Shown: piece after piece, positions 36,301 to 44,265 of the stretch | Layout of the letters: each line of letters begins with the position of its first letter | Position numbering within the stretch: the first letter of the stretch is position 1 | DNA from: Hymenobacter gelipurpurascens | GTDB taxonomy: Bacteria; Bacteroidota; Bacteroidia; Cytophagales; Hymenobacteraceae | Reading direction: 5' to 3' | Length of the DNA stretch: 64,000 bases | NCBI RefSeq assembly: GCF_900187375.1 | Contig: NZ_FYEW01000004.1 | Span: forward strand, 220,774-284,773 | Translations under genes and position numbers: made by a program | Notes under the pieces: model-generated | Told to the model about the DNA's origin: nothing | Database searches by the model: none | Seen by the model: only the letters and a program-made list of their open reading frames with translations

Positions 36301-36958
36301 GGAAGATAAGTACGGGGCGGAGCACCTGCAGGCCCTGCTGGGTTTCCTGCGGGAGGAGAATGAGCTCCCGCGCACCCGGGCCGCCAAGCCCCTGCTGCAA
36401 GCCGATGACTTTTACCAGAACTACCGCAAAGGGCCCCTGGCCTTGTACTCGCTAAGCCAATACATGGGACGGGACCGGGTGAACGGGGCGCTCCGGAATC
36501 TGCTGGCCCGGCACCGCCCCGGGACCATGCCCCGGCCCACGTCGCTGGACCTCTTCCGGGAGCTGCAGACGGCAACACCGGACTCACTCCAGCCCCTGCT
36601 GCACGACCTGTTTCAAGCCAACACCTTTTGGGAACTGGCGACTGAGAGCGTCACCGCCCAACCTCTAGGAGGCGCCTGGCAGGTGACGCTCACCCTGCAG
36701 GCTCGCAAGGTGGTAGTGGACAGCGCCGGCACCGAGTTTAAACGGCCGATGAAAGAGTGGGTAGAAATCGGAGCCTTCGCCCCCGCTCCCGATGGGAAAG
36801 CGGTAGGCCAGCCCCTTTACCGCCAAAGGCACCTGCTTAAATCCGGCCGGCAGACAATTGTGTTCACGCTGCCTGCCCGGCCCGCTACAGTGGGGGTGGA
36901 TCCTCGTAATCTGCTGATTGACTCGAATACAATCAATAATTCCAAGGCAGTGAACTGA
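33350..36958 (+). CDS. ABC permease fused to an M1-family aminopeptidase
   Basis: 1202 residues. The first about 600 are ABC-2-type permease with some 12 hydrophobic segments, in two similar halves (WLYFGVILLITFLVVIANYA..., later FWVLLVLLIIFYAGQLVWRDRETGVSEVVNA). After a last membrane helix (VSAVAVAGLLLFGGFIFYNT, about residue 580) comes a soluble part with the M1 zinc site HEVAHQWWGNQ (His about 949) and the third ligand Glu in LISESLAWYSA, 20 residues after the motif. This two-in-one architecture is known in Bacteroidota and proteobacteria, but its substrate is not established. The peptidase should face outside the cytosol, so it may process a peptide moved by the transporter. A hairpin at 36963-37005 ends the operon. 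Confidence 0.93.
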   Translation: MKFQRIFALEFTYQLRRAATWLYFGVILLITFLVVIANYASDARDGYFLLNAPIVLAAVTVICCVFWLVIGASVAGEAAARDVQTRMHLLTYAAPASKAAYLGGRYLAAFALSALQLLAIPAGMLLAMHFAGVEAEILGPFRVAPYLTTFFFIALPNAFFATAMQFSAAALSRRALASYLVGAALFAASYTIWPLLEKGGEWGNLADPMSFGPVLSHLSIDWSPQEKSTRFLLLEGSFLANRLLWFGFSLGLLAFTYFRFQFVLPGSGSKQFAGKPLLPAVTAWEKLRWETAEALPPARGTYGWATQLSQLRRITWESFLPLAKSKAGLPLLALLALLVGATVPGNLKGRGVPLLPRTDFVVEYLTAPLAGPAAFWVLLVLLIIFYAGQLVWRDRETGVSEVVNAAPVPEGVLFLSRFLALSLVLVVWLAFLMTAGVLAQAAIGGASPAIGLYVRALFGLQLVDCLLFALLALTVHVLVNQKFVAHLVALLIYGFMSFAPALGIEHKLLIFGASPPWTYTDMAGFGSSLAPWLWFKGYWVAWGLLLAVVARLFWVRGRESSAAARLQLARRRFTRSSALVSAVAVAGLLLFGGFIFYNTNVLHAYTAAAEIAARRAGYEQRYRRYLNVPQPVLSGVNLQVEIYPQQRTVAIRGTYLLVNKSQVAIDTVHLAAGAGVETTAINFNQPAKAVLVDEEHGYRRYALAQPLAPGDSLRLRFQVKHQARGFTNNGADAQVTENSTSFRNLEWLPVIGYQPYRELDEAGARKAYGLASRPATYSLYDAAARRYAPFSEQIRLEAIVGTDASQTVVAPGTLRRTWIKAGRRYFHFATDALIRNEYAFFSAAYAVQEGKWRNPSAGSAQEVAIQVYYPPGLSQNPARMVRSAQASLDYYTQQFGPYPHRQLRFVAHPSYAFGNHAAPIDITAEEGFFLLNPNKDKRGFDLVTAVVAHEVAHQWWGNQLKQAYVEGAGLISESLAWYSAMGVLEDKYGAEHLQALLGFLREENELPRTRAAKPLLQADDFYQNYRKGPLALYSLSQYMGRDRVNGALRNLLARHRPGTMPRPTSLDLFRELQTATPDSLQPLLHDLFQANTFWELATESVTAQPLGGAWQVTLTLQARKVVVDSAGTEFKRPMKEWVEIGAFAPAPDGKAVGQPLYRQRHLLKSGRQTIVFTLPARPATVGVDPRNLLIDSNTINNSKAVN

Positions 36959-36962
36959 AACA

Positions 36963-37005
36963 GCCCCGTAGCTTTCTTCTCTCGGGCAGAGGGAAGCTAC
37001 GGGGC
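36963..37005. terminator. Hairpin terminator of the ABC operon
   Basis: GCCCCGTAGCTT (36963-36974) pairs with AAGCTACGGGGC (36994-37005), 12 bp, five bases after the stop of the M1 fusion gene. No T run follows. Confidence 0.8.
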
Positions 37006-37540
37006 GAACAGCTTCAGCACCCCAGCCAGCCCCACCACGGACACAATCGTTTCCATCATCGTCCAGGAGCGAAGGGTGTCGCGGGCGGGTAAGGGAACCT
37101 GAACGGTAACGGCAGGAGGTGGTGATTAACAGGGTGATTTCCAGGGCGATAGAGGATCATGTGGCCGGCCTTCAGCGCATTTCCACCAGGGTTCCTGAGA
37201 GGCTCTGCGCGGTCAAGCGGCCGTAAAGTACGGAAAGCCCGGCCGTGGGGAAGGTAAGTTAACTTACTGCCCGCCCGGCGTCAGCTGTCGCCCCTTCCCG
37301 CGCTTCATCTTTCACGCCTCCACCCACCGAGAGGGGCTGATCGATAGCGGGGGCCGAAGCAATAAAAACGACTGCCTTAGCTGCCGGAATCTCTGCTCTG
37401 CCCGCTGCGCTCCCACCGGCCCGCCGTGAGGCCTACGCTGGATACCCCCCGCGCGGGCTGGCGGCCCGGCCCGGCCGGAGCCCGGTGAAACATCCCGTGA
37501 AAAACAGTTTATTTGAGGAGTCCACTTCTCCTTCTATTCT
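37006..37540. promoter_or_regulatory. Upstream region of the N-glycan cluster
   Basis: About 535 bases with no complete gene. On the minus strand a short frame (about 37110 to 36984, ending at a TAG within the hairpin) reads ...RDTLRSWTMMETIVSVVGLAGVLKLF and may be the C-terminal remnant of a membrane protein. The region otherwise holds the palindrome at 37254-37267. A promoter for the downstream five-gene cluster must lie here. Confidence 0.45.
37254..37267. promoter_or_regulatory. Perfect palindrome GTAAGTTAACTTAC upstream of the N-glycan cluster
   Basis: A 14-base perfectly self-complementary site, 274 bp upstream of the first gene of the cluster. It has the size and symmetry of a dimeric repressor or activator site. 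No regulator gene is adjacent, so the binding protein is unknown. Confidence 0.45.
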
Positions 37541-38560
37541 ATGCCTTCTCGCCGCAAGTTTCTCACCTCCTCCGCTGGCCTGGCTTTGCTGGCCGCGGGG
37601 CGCCCCCTCGAAGCCATCAGCCTGGCTCCAACAGCGCCAGCAGGAAAGCCGCTGGTTATCTCCACCTGGGACACGGGTCTGGCGGCCAACCTGGGGGCCT
37701 GGAAAGTGCTCAGCAAGGGCGGCCGCGCCCTGGATGCGGTGGAAGCGGGCGTGATGGTGACGGAAGCCTCGCAGAACTGCTGCGTCGGGCTGGGCGGCAA
37801 CCCCGACCGGGAAGGCATCGTGACCCTGGACGCCTGCATCATGGACGAGCAATTTAACTGCGGCAGCGTGGCGGCCCTGGAGCGCATCAAGCACCCCATC
37901 AGTGTGGCCCGCCGCATCATGGAGCGCACCCCCCACGTGATGCTGGTGGGCGAAGGAGCCCAGCAGTTTGCCGTGGCCCAGGGATTTCCCCTGGAGCCGC
38001 AGAAGCTCAGCCCCGACGCCGAAAAGGCCTACCGGGAATGGCTGAAAACCAGCCTTTACCAGCCCGTGGTGAACATTGAAAACTCGGGCCGCCGCCCCCC
38101 CGGCCCGGTGGGCGGGGCCAACAACCACGATACCATTGCCATGCTGGCCCGGGATGCCAAGGGCAACCTGAGTGGCAGCTGCACAACCAGCGGCATGGGC
38201 TTTAAGATGCGGGGCCGCCTCGGCGACTCTCCCCTGATCGGGTCGGGGCTGTTCGTGGACAATGCCGTAGGAGCCGCCGCCGCCACGGGCCAGGGCGAAG
38301 ACGTGATTCGTATGGCCGGCGCCCACACGGTGGTGGAGCTTATGCGCCAGGGCCTCTCCCCTACGGCTGCCTGCAAGGCCGCCATTGAGCGGGTGGCCAA
38401 AATCAAAGGCGACAAGGCCCGCGACATCCAGGTGTGCTTTATTGCCGTCAGCAGCCAGGGCCAGCACGGCGCCTACGCCCTCCAGAAGGGCTTCAGCTAC
38501 GCCGTGTGCACCGCCGAAAACCAGCAGCAGCTTATCCAAAGCGACTATTGGCTGAAATGA
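37541..38560 (+). CDS. Glycosylasparaginase (N4-(beta-N-acetylglucosaminyl)-L-asparaginase)
   Basis: 339 residues. A twin-arginine-like signal (MPSRRKFLTSSAGLALLAAG) predicts export in folded form. The Ntn-hydrolase self-cleavage site is in NNHDTIAMLARDAKGNLSGS: cleavage before the Thr of HDT frees the nucleophile. GSCTTSGMGFKMRGRLGDSPLIGSG is the substrate-binding block of the family. It hydrolyses the GlcNAc-Asn bond left after N-glycan trimming. The first gene of a same-strand cluster with CutC, GH20, GH92 and GH125, whose activities remove the outer sugars first. The stop overlaps the next start by four bases. Confidence 0.95.
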   Translation: MPSRRKFLTSSAGLALLAAGRPLEAISLAPTAPAGKPLVISTWDTGLAANLGAWKVLSKGGRALDAVEAGVMVTEASQNCCVGLGGNPDREGIVTLDACIMDEQFNCGSVAALERIKHPISVARRIMERTPHVMLVGEGAQQFAVAQGFPLEPQKLSPDAEKAYREWLKTSLYQPVVNIENSGRRPPGPVGGANNHDTIAMLARDAKGNLSGSCTTSGMGFKMRGRLGDSPLIGSGLFVDNAVGAAAATGQGEDVIRMAGAHTVVELMRQGLSPTAACKAAIERVAKIKGDKARDIQVCFIAVSSQGQHGAYALQKGFSYAVCTAENQQQLIQSDYWLK

Positions 38561-39285
38561 GGGCGCGCACCCTGGAAATCTGCGCTAACTCCGTGCACTC
38601 AGCCCTGGCGGCCCAGGCCGGGGGCGCCGACCGGGTTGAGCTGTGCCAGCAGCTGGAGCAGGGCGGCACTACCCCCTCGCTGGGCACCATCGAGCAGGTG
38701 CTCTCCCAGCTGACTATTCCCGTGTTCGTGCTGATCCGGCCGCGGCCCGGGCCCTTCTGCTACGATGCCCAGGAGCAGGCCGTCATGGCCGCTGACATCC
38801 GGCACTGCCGGGCGCTGGGGTGCGCCGGCGTCGTGCTCGGAGCCCTGGACCAGGCCGGCCGCGTAGACCGGGCCGCCTGCGAGCGGCTGATGGACGCGGC
38901 CGGGCCGCTGGCGGTCACGTTTCACCGTGCCTTCGATGCGTGCCCCGATCAAGGGCAGGCCCTGGAAGATATCATCCGCCTGGGCTGCCAGCGCCTGCTG
39001 ACTTCCGGGGGGCAGCCCACCGCCGTGGCGGGGCAGCCCCAGCTGGCCGCCCTGATCAAGCAGGCGGAAGGGCGCCTGAGCATTATGCCGGGCTCGGGGC
39101 TGACGCCCACCACGATTCAGCAGGTGGCCCGGCATACCGGCGCCCGGGAGTTTCACGCCAGCGCGAAACGGGAGCTAGCGGGTGGGCCACCCGCGAAAGC
39201 ATCCGAGTTTGATTGCCCGCGCTGGGAAACCGATGCCGCAATCGTGCAGCAGCTGGTCGTCGCCCTGCGCCGGCTGGCCTGTTAA
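38557..39285 (+). CDS. cutC: CutC-family protein
   Basis: 242 residues, single TIM-barrel as in PF03932. Family motifs: LEICANSVHSALAAQAGGADRVELC, GGTTPSLGTIEQV, VLIRPRPGPFCYD, GVVLGALDQAGRVD, VTFHRAFDAC, LTSGGQP and IMPGSGL. CutC was first linked to copper tolerance in E. coli, but that role is disputed. Here it overlaps the glycosylasparaginase gene by four bases (ATGA) and sits in front of hexosaminidase and mannosidase genes, so a role in GlcNAc or glycan breakdown products is more plausible. The copper genes of this window are 11 kb away. The ATG at 38557 fits the family N-terminus exactly. Confidence 0.94.
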   Translation: MRARTLEICANSVHSALAAQAGGADRVELCQQLEQGGTTPSLGTIEQVLSQLTIPVFVLIRPRPGPFCYDAQEQAVMAADIRHCRALGCAGVVLGALDQAGRVDRAACERLMDAAGPLAVTFHRAFDACPDQGQALEDIIRLGCQRLLTSGGQPTAVAGQPQLAALIKQAEGRLSIMPGSGLTPTTIQQVARHTGAREFHASAKRELAGGPPAKASEFDCPRWETDAAIVQQLVVALRRLAC

Positions 39286-39450
39286 GTTAGGGCCGGAGCA
39301 CCCGCGAAAGCTAGCGGCCCTCCCCTGTGAACTATCCTTTTATGCCTGATATTGCCGAGCACGGGCTTGCGCCTTCCCAACAAGCCCGGAGCAACCCCGG
39401 CTTGCCGGCCCGCTCCCGCTCTATCGGACTACCTAATCCTGCGTCTTCCC

Positions 39451-41793
39451 GTGAGAAAGAATCCTTGGCTGTCGTTGTCCTTTCTGCTAGGCCTGTTTGG
39501 GGCTGCTCCGGCTTTCGCCCAGCAAGCGGCCGACCCTTCCCCGTCAACTGCGCTTATTCCAATGCCGGCCCACCTCACCCCCGGCCGTGGAAGCTTTGCC
39601 ATCACGGCGGCCACCAGCATTTACGTCGACGCAAACAGCCAGGAGCTGCGCCGCATCGGGCAGGTGCTAAGCCAGGATCTGCAGGCCAGCGCGGGCGTGC
39701 AGCCTCCCGTGGTGGTGGTCGGAAAGAGCAGGCCGGGTAAGCCCGGTTCAGGAGATATATACCTGTCCTTGCGCCCGGCCCTGGACAGCCTGGGCGCCGA
39801 GGGCTACACGCTAAGTGTACAGCCAAGTCAAGTTGTGCTGGCCGCCCGAGACCCTCACGGCGTGTTTCTGGGCCTGCAAACCATCCGCCAGCTGCTACCC
39901 CCGCAGCGCGCCGCCGGGGGGGCGGTGAGCTTGCCGGCAGTGGAGGTGGTGGACCAGCCCCGGTACGCCTGGCGGGGCATGCACCTGGATGTGAGCCGCC
40001 ACTTCTTTCCGGTTTCATTTGTCAAGCAGTACATTGACTACCTGGCCCTGCACAAGCTGAATACCTTTCACTGGCACCTCACCGACGACCAGGGCTGGCG
40101 CATAGAAATCAAAAAATATCCCCGGCTGACTTCCGTGGGCGGCTGGCGCGAGGGCACCCTCATTGGGCACTACTCCGATCAGCCCCACCAGTTCGATAAC
40201 CTCCGCTACGGGGGCTTCTACACCCAGGAGCAGATCCGGGAGGTGGTCCGCTACGCCCAGGACCGCTACATTACGGTGGTGCCGGAAATTGAGATGCCCG
40301 GCCACGCCGTCGCCGCCCTGGCGGCCTACCCCGAGCTGTCCTGCACGGGCGGCCCTTTCAAGGTGGAGCGGCTTTGGGGAGTGTTTGACGACATCTTCTG
40401 CGCCGGCAACGAGCAGACGTTTTCTTTCCTGCAGGACGTGCTAACCGAAGTTATGCCGCTGTTTCCGGGCCGCATGGTGCACCTGGGCGGGGATGAAGCG
40501 CCCAAAACGCGCTGGCGCACCTGCCCGAAGTGTCAGGCCCGGATGAAGGCGGAAAATCTAAAGGACGAGCACGAGCTGCAAAGCTACTTCGTGCAGCGCA
40601 TGGAGAAGTTTGTGAACTCCCGCGGCAAGACCATGATCGGGTGGGATGAGATTTTGGAAGGCGGCCTGGCGCCCAACGCCGCCGTCATGTCCTGGCGCGG
40701 GATGGAGGGCGGCACCACGGCGGCCCGGCAGCACCATCAGGTGGTGATGGCCCCCGGCTCCCACGCCTACTTCGACCATGCCCAGGGCGAAGCCAGCCTG
40801 GAGCCCCTGTCGTTTGGCGGCTTCCTGCCCCTGTCCAAGGTGTACGCCTTCGAGCCCACCCCCACAGAGCTGACGGCGGCCGAGCAGCAGTACGTTCTAG
40901 GGGGTCAGGCCAACCTCTGGACCGAGTACATTGCCACCGAGCAGCAGGCCGAGTATATGCTGCTGCCCCGCCTGTCGGCACTGGCTGAGGTGCTCTGGAC
41001 TCCCACCCGGCAGAAAAGCTGGCCCAGCTTTCAGCAGCGGATGCAGCAGCAGTACCGGCGTTATGAGTCCTGGGGCGCCTCCTACTCCCGGAGTGCCTTT
41101 AACGTGCGCCAGCGGCTGACCTTCGACTCCGCCCGACATGCTACCCTGGTAGCCCTGCAGATGGACGCTGCAGGCCCCCGGATCCGCTACTCCCTCGACG
41201 GCACCGCGCCCACCCCGGCCTCTGCGGAGTACACCCAGCCGTTTGCCGTGTCCCATTCGGCTGTTATCAAAGCCGCGGCCTTTGAAGGCCACCAGCTACA
41301 GGGGGAAGTCACGACCCGGGAGCTGACGGTGCACCAGGCTTTTGCCGCCCCCGTGACGCTCACCACCGAGCCCAACAGAAGCTACCGGGGGGCCGGAGCC
41401 ATAACCTTGGTGGATGGGCAACGGGGCTCCACCAACCACGCCGACGGGCAGTGGCTGGGCTTTTACGGTACCGACCTGGAAGCCACCCTCGACCTGGGGC
41501 AGGTCACCGCCCTTAGGACCGTGAAAGCCAGCTTTCTACAGGCGGCCGGCTCGGGCATCCGGCTGCCGACCAACGTGGCAATCGCCGTGTCAAAGGATGG
41601 CGTCAAATACCAGACCGTGTATGCCGCCCCTGTCTCCGGGTTCTCCCCGGGCAAGCCGGCTATTCGCGAAGTGCCGGCTGCGCTACCGAAAACCAAGGCC
41701 CGGTTTGTCCGCATTACGGCCACAAATGCCCAGCCGCCCGGGGCAGCCACGCCCGATACCTGGCTGTTCGTGGATGAAGTGATGGTGCAGTAG
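39451..41793 (+). CDS. GH20 beta-N-acetylhexosaminidase
   Basis: 780 residues from GTG 39451, which places the signal peptide (VRKNPWLSLSFLLGLFG...AFAQQ) at the N-terminus; a TTG at 39352 would add 33 residues. An N-terminal GH20b domain (PMPAHLTPGRGSFAI...GVFLGLQTIRQLLPP) precedes the barrel (YAWRGMHLDVSRHFFPVSFV, HWHLTDDQGWRIEIK, VVPEIEMPGHAVAAL) with the catalytic Asp-Glu pair in HLGGDEAPKTRW. The C-terminus has a chitobiase-type Ig-like domain (PRIRYSLDGTAPTPAS) and an F5/8-type carbohydrate-binding domain (WLGFYGTDLEATLDLG...). It removes terminal GlcNAc or GalNAc, here probably from N-glycan antennae or the chitobiose core. Confidence 0.95.
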   Translation: MRKNPWLSLSFLLGLFGAAPAFAQQAADPSPSTALIPMPAHLTPGRGSFAITAATSIYVDANSQELRRIGQVLSQDLQASAGVQPPVVVVGKSRPGKPGSGDIYLSLRPALDSLGAEGYTLSVQPSQVVLAARDPHGVFLGLQTIRQLLPPQRAAGGAVSLPAVEVVDQPRYAWRGMHLDVSRHFFPVSFVKQYIDYLALHKLNTFHWHLTDDQGWRIEIKKYPRLTSVGGWREGTLIGHYSDQPHQFDNLRYGGFYTQEQIREVVRYAQDRYITVVPEIEMPGHAVAALAAYPELSCTGGPFKVERLWGVFDDIFCAGNEQTFSFLQDVLTEVMPLFPGRMVHLGGDEAPKTRWRTCPKCQARMKAENLKDEHELQSYFVQRMEKFVNSRGKTMIGWDEILEGGLAPNAAVMSWRGMEGGTTAARQHHQVVMAPGSHAYFDHAQGEASLEPLSFGGFLPLSKVYAFEPTPTELTAAEQQYVLGGQANLWTEYIATEQQAEYMLLPRLSALAEVLWTPTRQKSWPSFQQRMQQQYRRYESWGASYSRSAFNVRQRLTFDSARHATLVALQMDAAGPRIRYSLDGTAPTPASAEYTQPFAVSHSAVIKAAAFEGHQLQGEVTTRELTVHQAFAAPVTLTTEPNRSYRGAGAITLVDGQRGSTNHADGQWLGFYGTDLEATLDLGQVTALRTVKASFLQAAGSGIRLPTNVAIAVSKDGVKYQTVYAAPVSGFSPGKPAIREVPAALPKTKARFVRITATNAQPPGAATPDTWLFVDEVMVQ

Positions 41794-41908
41794 CCGACAG
41801 TTCGGGTTGCTGGCTGACGCCGGCCGCCGGCTGCTTCCTTATCCCGGCCACTCCCCTGTTTTTATTCGCTCAAGGCCCGATTTCTTTTGCCGCCAAGCCC
41901 GCTAATCT

Positions 41909-44209
41909 ATGCAGCGTACTTACAGTCAACTTCTCCTGTCCGCCGGCTTTTGGGCCTGCCTGGCTTCGGTAGTGGCCTGCCGCCCCCAGCCGGGCAGCCG
42001 CCGGCCGGCAACGGCGAGCCGGCAGATCAGCCTTACCCAGTACGTCGACCCCTTCATCGGCACGGGCTTTCACGGCCACGTTTTTCTGGGGGCCAACGTG
42101 CCCTTCGGAGCCGTGCAGCTCGGGCCGGTCAACATCACCGAGGGCTGGGACTGGTGCTCCGGGTATCATTACTCGGACTCCACCATCGTGGGGTTTGCCC
42201 ACACCCACCTGAGCGGTACCGGCATCGGCGACCTGGGCGACGTGACGGTGATGCCCACCACGGGAGCGGTGCGCGTAACCGAAGGACGGCCAAAAAACCC
42301 GGAGCGGGGCCTGGTTTCGCTGTTTTCCCACCAGGAAGAGCAGGCCCGGCCCGGCTACTACGCCGTGCGCCTGCAGCGCTACGATATCAGGGCCGAGCTG
42401 ACCGCCACCGAGCGGGTGGGCTTCCACCAGTACACGTTCCCCCAGTCCGAAGCTTCCCACCTGATTTTCGACCTGCAGCAGGGCATTGGCTGGGACCTGG
42501 CCACGGACACCCACATCGAGCAGCTCAACGACAGCACCCTCGTGGGGTACCGCAACTCCAAGGGCTGGGCCGCGGATCAGCGCCTGTACTTTGCCGCCGT
42601 CGTTTCCAAGCCCATCCGCAGTTTTACCAGTGTGCAGGTGCTCGACACGCTGGGCCACACCACGCCCGCCGCCACCGGCAACCGCATCAAGGGCGTGCTT
42701 TCCTTCCCGACCCAGGCGGGCGAAAAGGTGAAGCTGAAAGTGGGCATCTCCCCGGTAAGCACTGCCGGGGCCCTGGCCAACATCCGGGCGGAAATCCCCC
42801 ACTGGGACTTCGCCAGGGTGGTAGCCCAGGCTGATGGGGCCTGGAACAAGGAGCTGCAGAAAGTGCGGATTCAGGCCGAGGACACCCGCCGGAAAACCTT
42901 TTACACGGCCCTCTACCACACCATGATTGCGCCCTCGGTATTCAACGACCACAACGGCGACTACCGGGGCACCGACCAGCAGGTGCACCAAAACCCGGGC
43001 TTCACCAACCTGACCACGTTTTCCCTCTGGGACACCTACCGGGCGGCGCACCCGCTGTTCACCCTGCTGCAGCCCGAGCGCGTCAACGACATGGTCAGCT
43101 CCATGCTGGCCATCTACCAGCAGCAGGGCAAGCTGCCCGTATGGCATCTGATGGGCAACGAAACCAACTGCATGGTGGGATACAGCGCCGTGCCGGTCGT
43201 GGCCGACGCCTACCTGAAAGGCTTCACGGGCTTCGACGCCAACCTGGCCTACGAGGCCGTGCGCGCCACGGCCCTGCGCGACGAGTTCGGGCTCAAAGCG
43301 GTGAAAGAGCAGGGCTTTATTCCGGCCGACAGTGAAGTGGAAAGTGTGTCCAAAGGGCTGGAGTACGCCATTGACGACTGGTGCATTGCCCAGATGGCCC
43401 GCAAAATGGGCAAGACCGCCGACTACGCCTACTTCAGCCAGCGGGCCAAAAACTACCAGCAGTACTTCGACAAAAAAGCCGGCTTTATGCGCGGGCGCCT
43501 CTCCACCAAGGCGTGGCGCACGCCCTTTGACCCGTTCAAGTCGGTGCACATGAAAAGCGACTTCACCGAGGGCAATGCCTGGCAGTACACCTGGCTGGTA
43601 CCCCAGGATGTGGAAGGCCTGATTGGGCTGCTGGGCGGAGAGCAGCGCTTCAGCCGCAAGCTGGATTCGCTGTTTACGGTGAAGGGCAATATGGGCGAAG
43701 AGGCCTCCCCCGATATTTCGGGCCTGATCGGCATGTACGCCCACGGCAACGAGCCCGGCCATCACATTCCCTACCTCTACAACTACGTTGGCCAGCCCTG
43801 GAAAACGGCCGACAAAGTGCGCTTCATCACCGATAACTTCTACACGGCCAAGCCCGACGGCATCATCGGCAACGAAGACGTGGGCCAGATGTCGGCGTGG
43901 CACGTGTTTTCCACCCTGGGGTTCTACCCCCTCAACCCGGCCAACGGGGCCTACGTGTTTGGCAGCCCGGCCGTGCAGCACGCCACCATTCAGCTGGCCG
44001 CCGGCAAAACGCTGACCCTGGAAGCCCAAAACAACAGCGCGACCAACAGGTACATTCAGGCCGTTACCCTGAACGGCAAGGCCTACTCCAAATCCTACAT
44101 CACCCACCAGCAGCTGCTGCAGGGCGGCAGGCTGGTATTTACAATGGGGGCCACGCCCAGCCCCACCTGGGGGGTGGCCCCCGCCGACCGGCCCCGGTCG
44201 GTGCTGTAA
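41909..44209 (+). CDS. GH92 exo-alpha-mannosidase, probable lipoprotein
   Basis: 766 residues. The signal ends in a lipobox (LASVVAC, Cys about 24), so it is anchored to a membrane. Conserved GH92 blocks: YVDPFIGTGFHGHVFLGANVPFGAVQLGP, GYHYSDSTIVGFAHTHLSGTGIGDLGD, FSLWDTYRAAHPLFTLLQPER, and the C-terminal GNEDVGQMSAWHVFSTLGFYP. GH92 enzymes are calcium-dependent inverting exo-mannosidases acting on alpha-1,2/1,3/1,4/1,6-mannose of N-glycans. It lies 115 bp after GH20 and 56 bp before GH125 and is probably co-transcribed. Linkage specificity cannot be read here. Confidence 0.95.
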   Translation: MQRTYSQLLLSAGFWACLASVVACRPQPGSRRPATASRQISLTQYVDPFIGTGFHGHVFLGANVPFGAVQLGPVNITEGWDWCSGYHYSDSTIVGFAHTHLSGTGIGDLGDVTVMPTTGAVRVTEGRPKNPERGLVSLFSHQEEQARPGYYAVRLQRYDIRAELTATERVGFHQYTFPQSEASHLIFDLQQGIGWDLATDTHIEQLNDSTLVGYRNSKGWAADQRLYFAAVVSKPIRSFTSVQVLDTLGHTTPAATGNRIKGVLSFPTQAGEKVKLKVGISPVSTAGALANIRAEIPHWDFARVVAQADGAWNKELQKVRIQAEDTRRKTFYTALYHTMIAPSVFNDHNGDYRGTDQQVHQNPGFTNLTTFSLWDTYRAAHPLFTLLQPERVNDMVSSMLAIYQQQGKLPVWHLMGNETNCMVGYSAVPVVADAYLKGFTGFDANLAYEAVRATALRDEFGLKAVKEQGFIPADSEVESVSKGLEYAIDDWCIAQMARKMGKTADYAYFSQRAKNYQQYFDKKAGFMRGRLSTKAWRTPFDPFKSVHMKSDFTEGNAWQYTWLVPQDVEGLIGLLGGEQRFSRKLDSLFTVKGNMGEEASPDISGLIGMYAHGNEPGHHIPYLYNYVGQPWKTADKVRFITDNFYTAKPDGIIGNEDVGQMSAWHVFSTLGFYPLNPANGAYVFGSPAVQHATIQLAAGKTLTLEAQNNSATNRYIQAVTLNGKAYSKSYITHQQLLQGGRLVFTMGATPSPTWGVAPADRPRSVL

Positions 44210-44265
44210 GCTAGGCTGCCAGGCCAGGTAAACTCCCTATACTGTTTACTACCAACTCTTTACCT

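Noticed and set aside
41870..44107. 745-codon open frame on the minus strand
   Set aside because: Antisense shadow of the GH92 gene; no family motifs.
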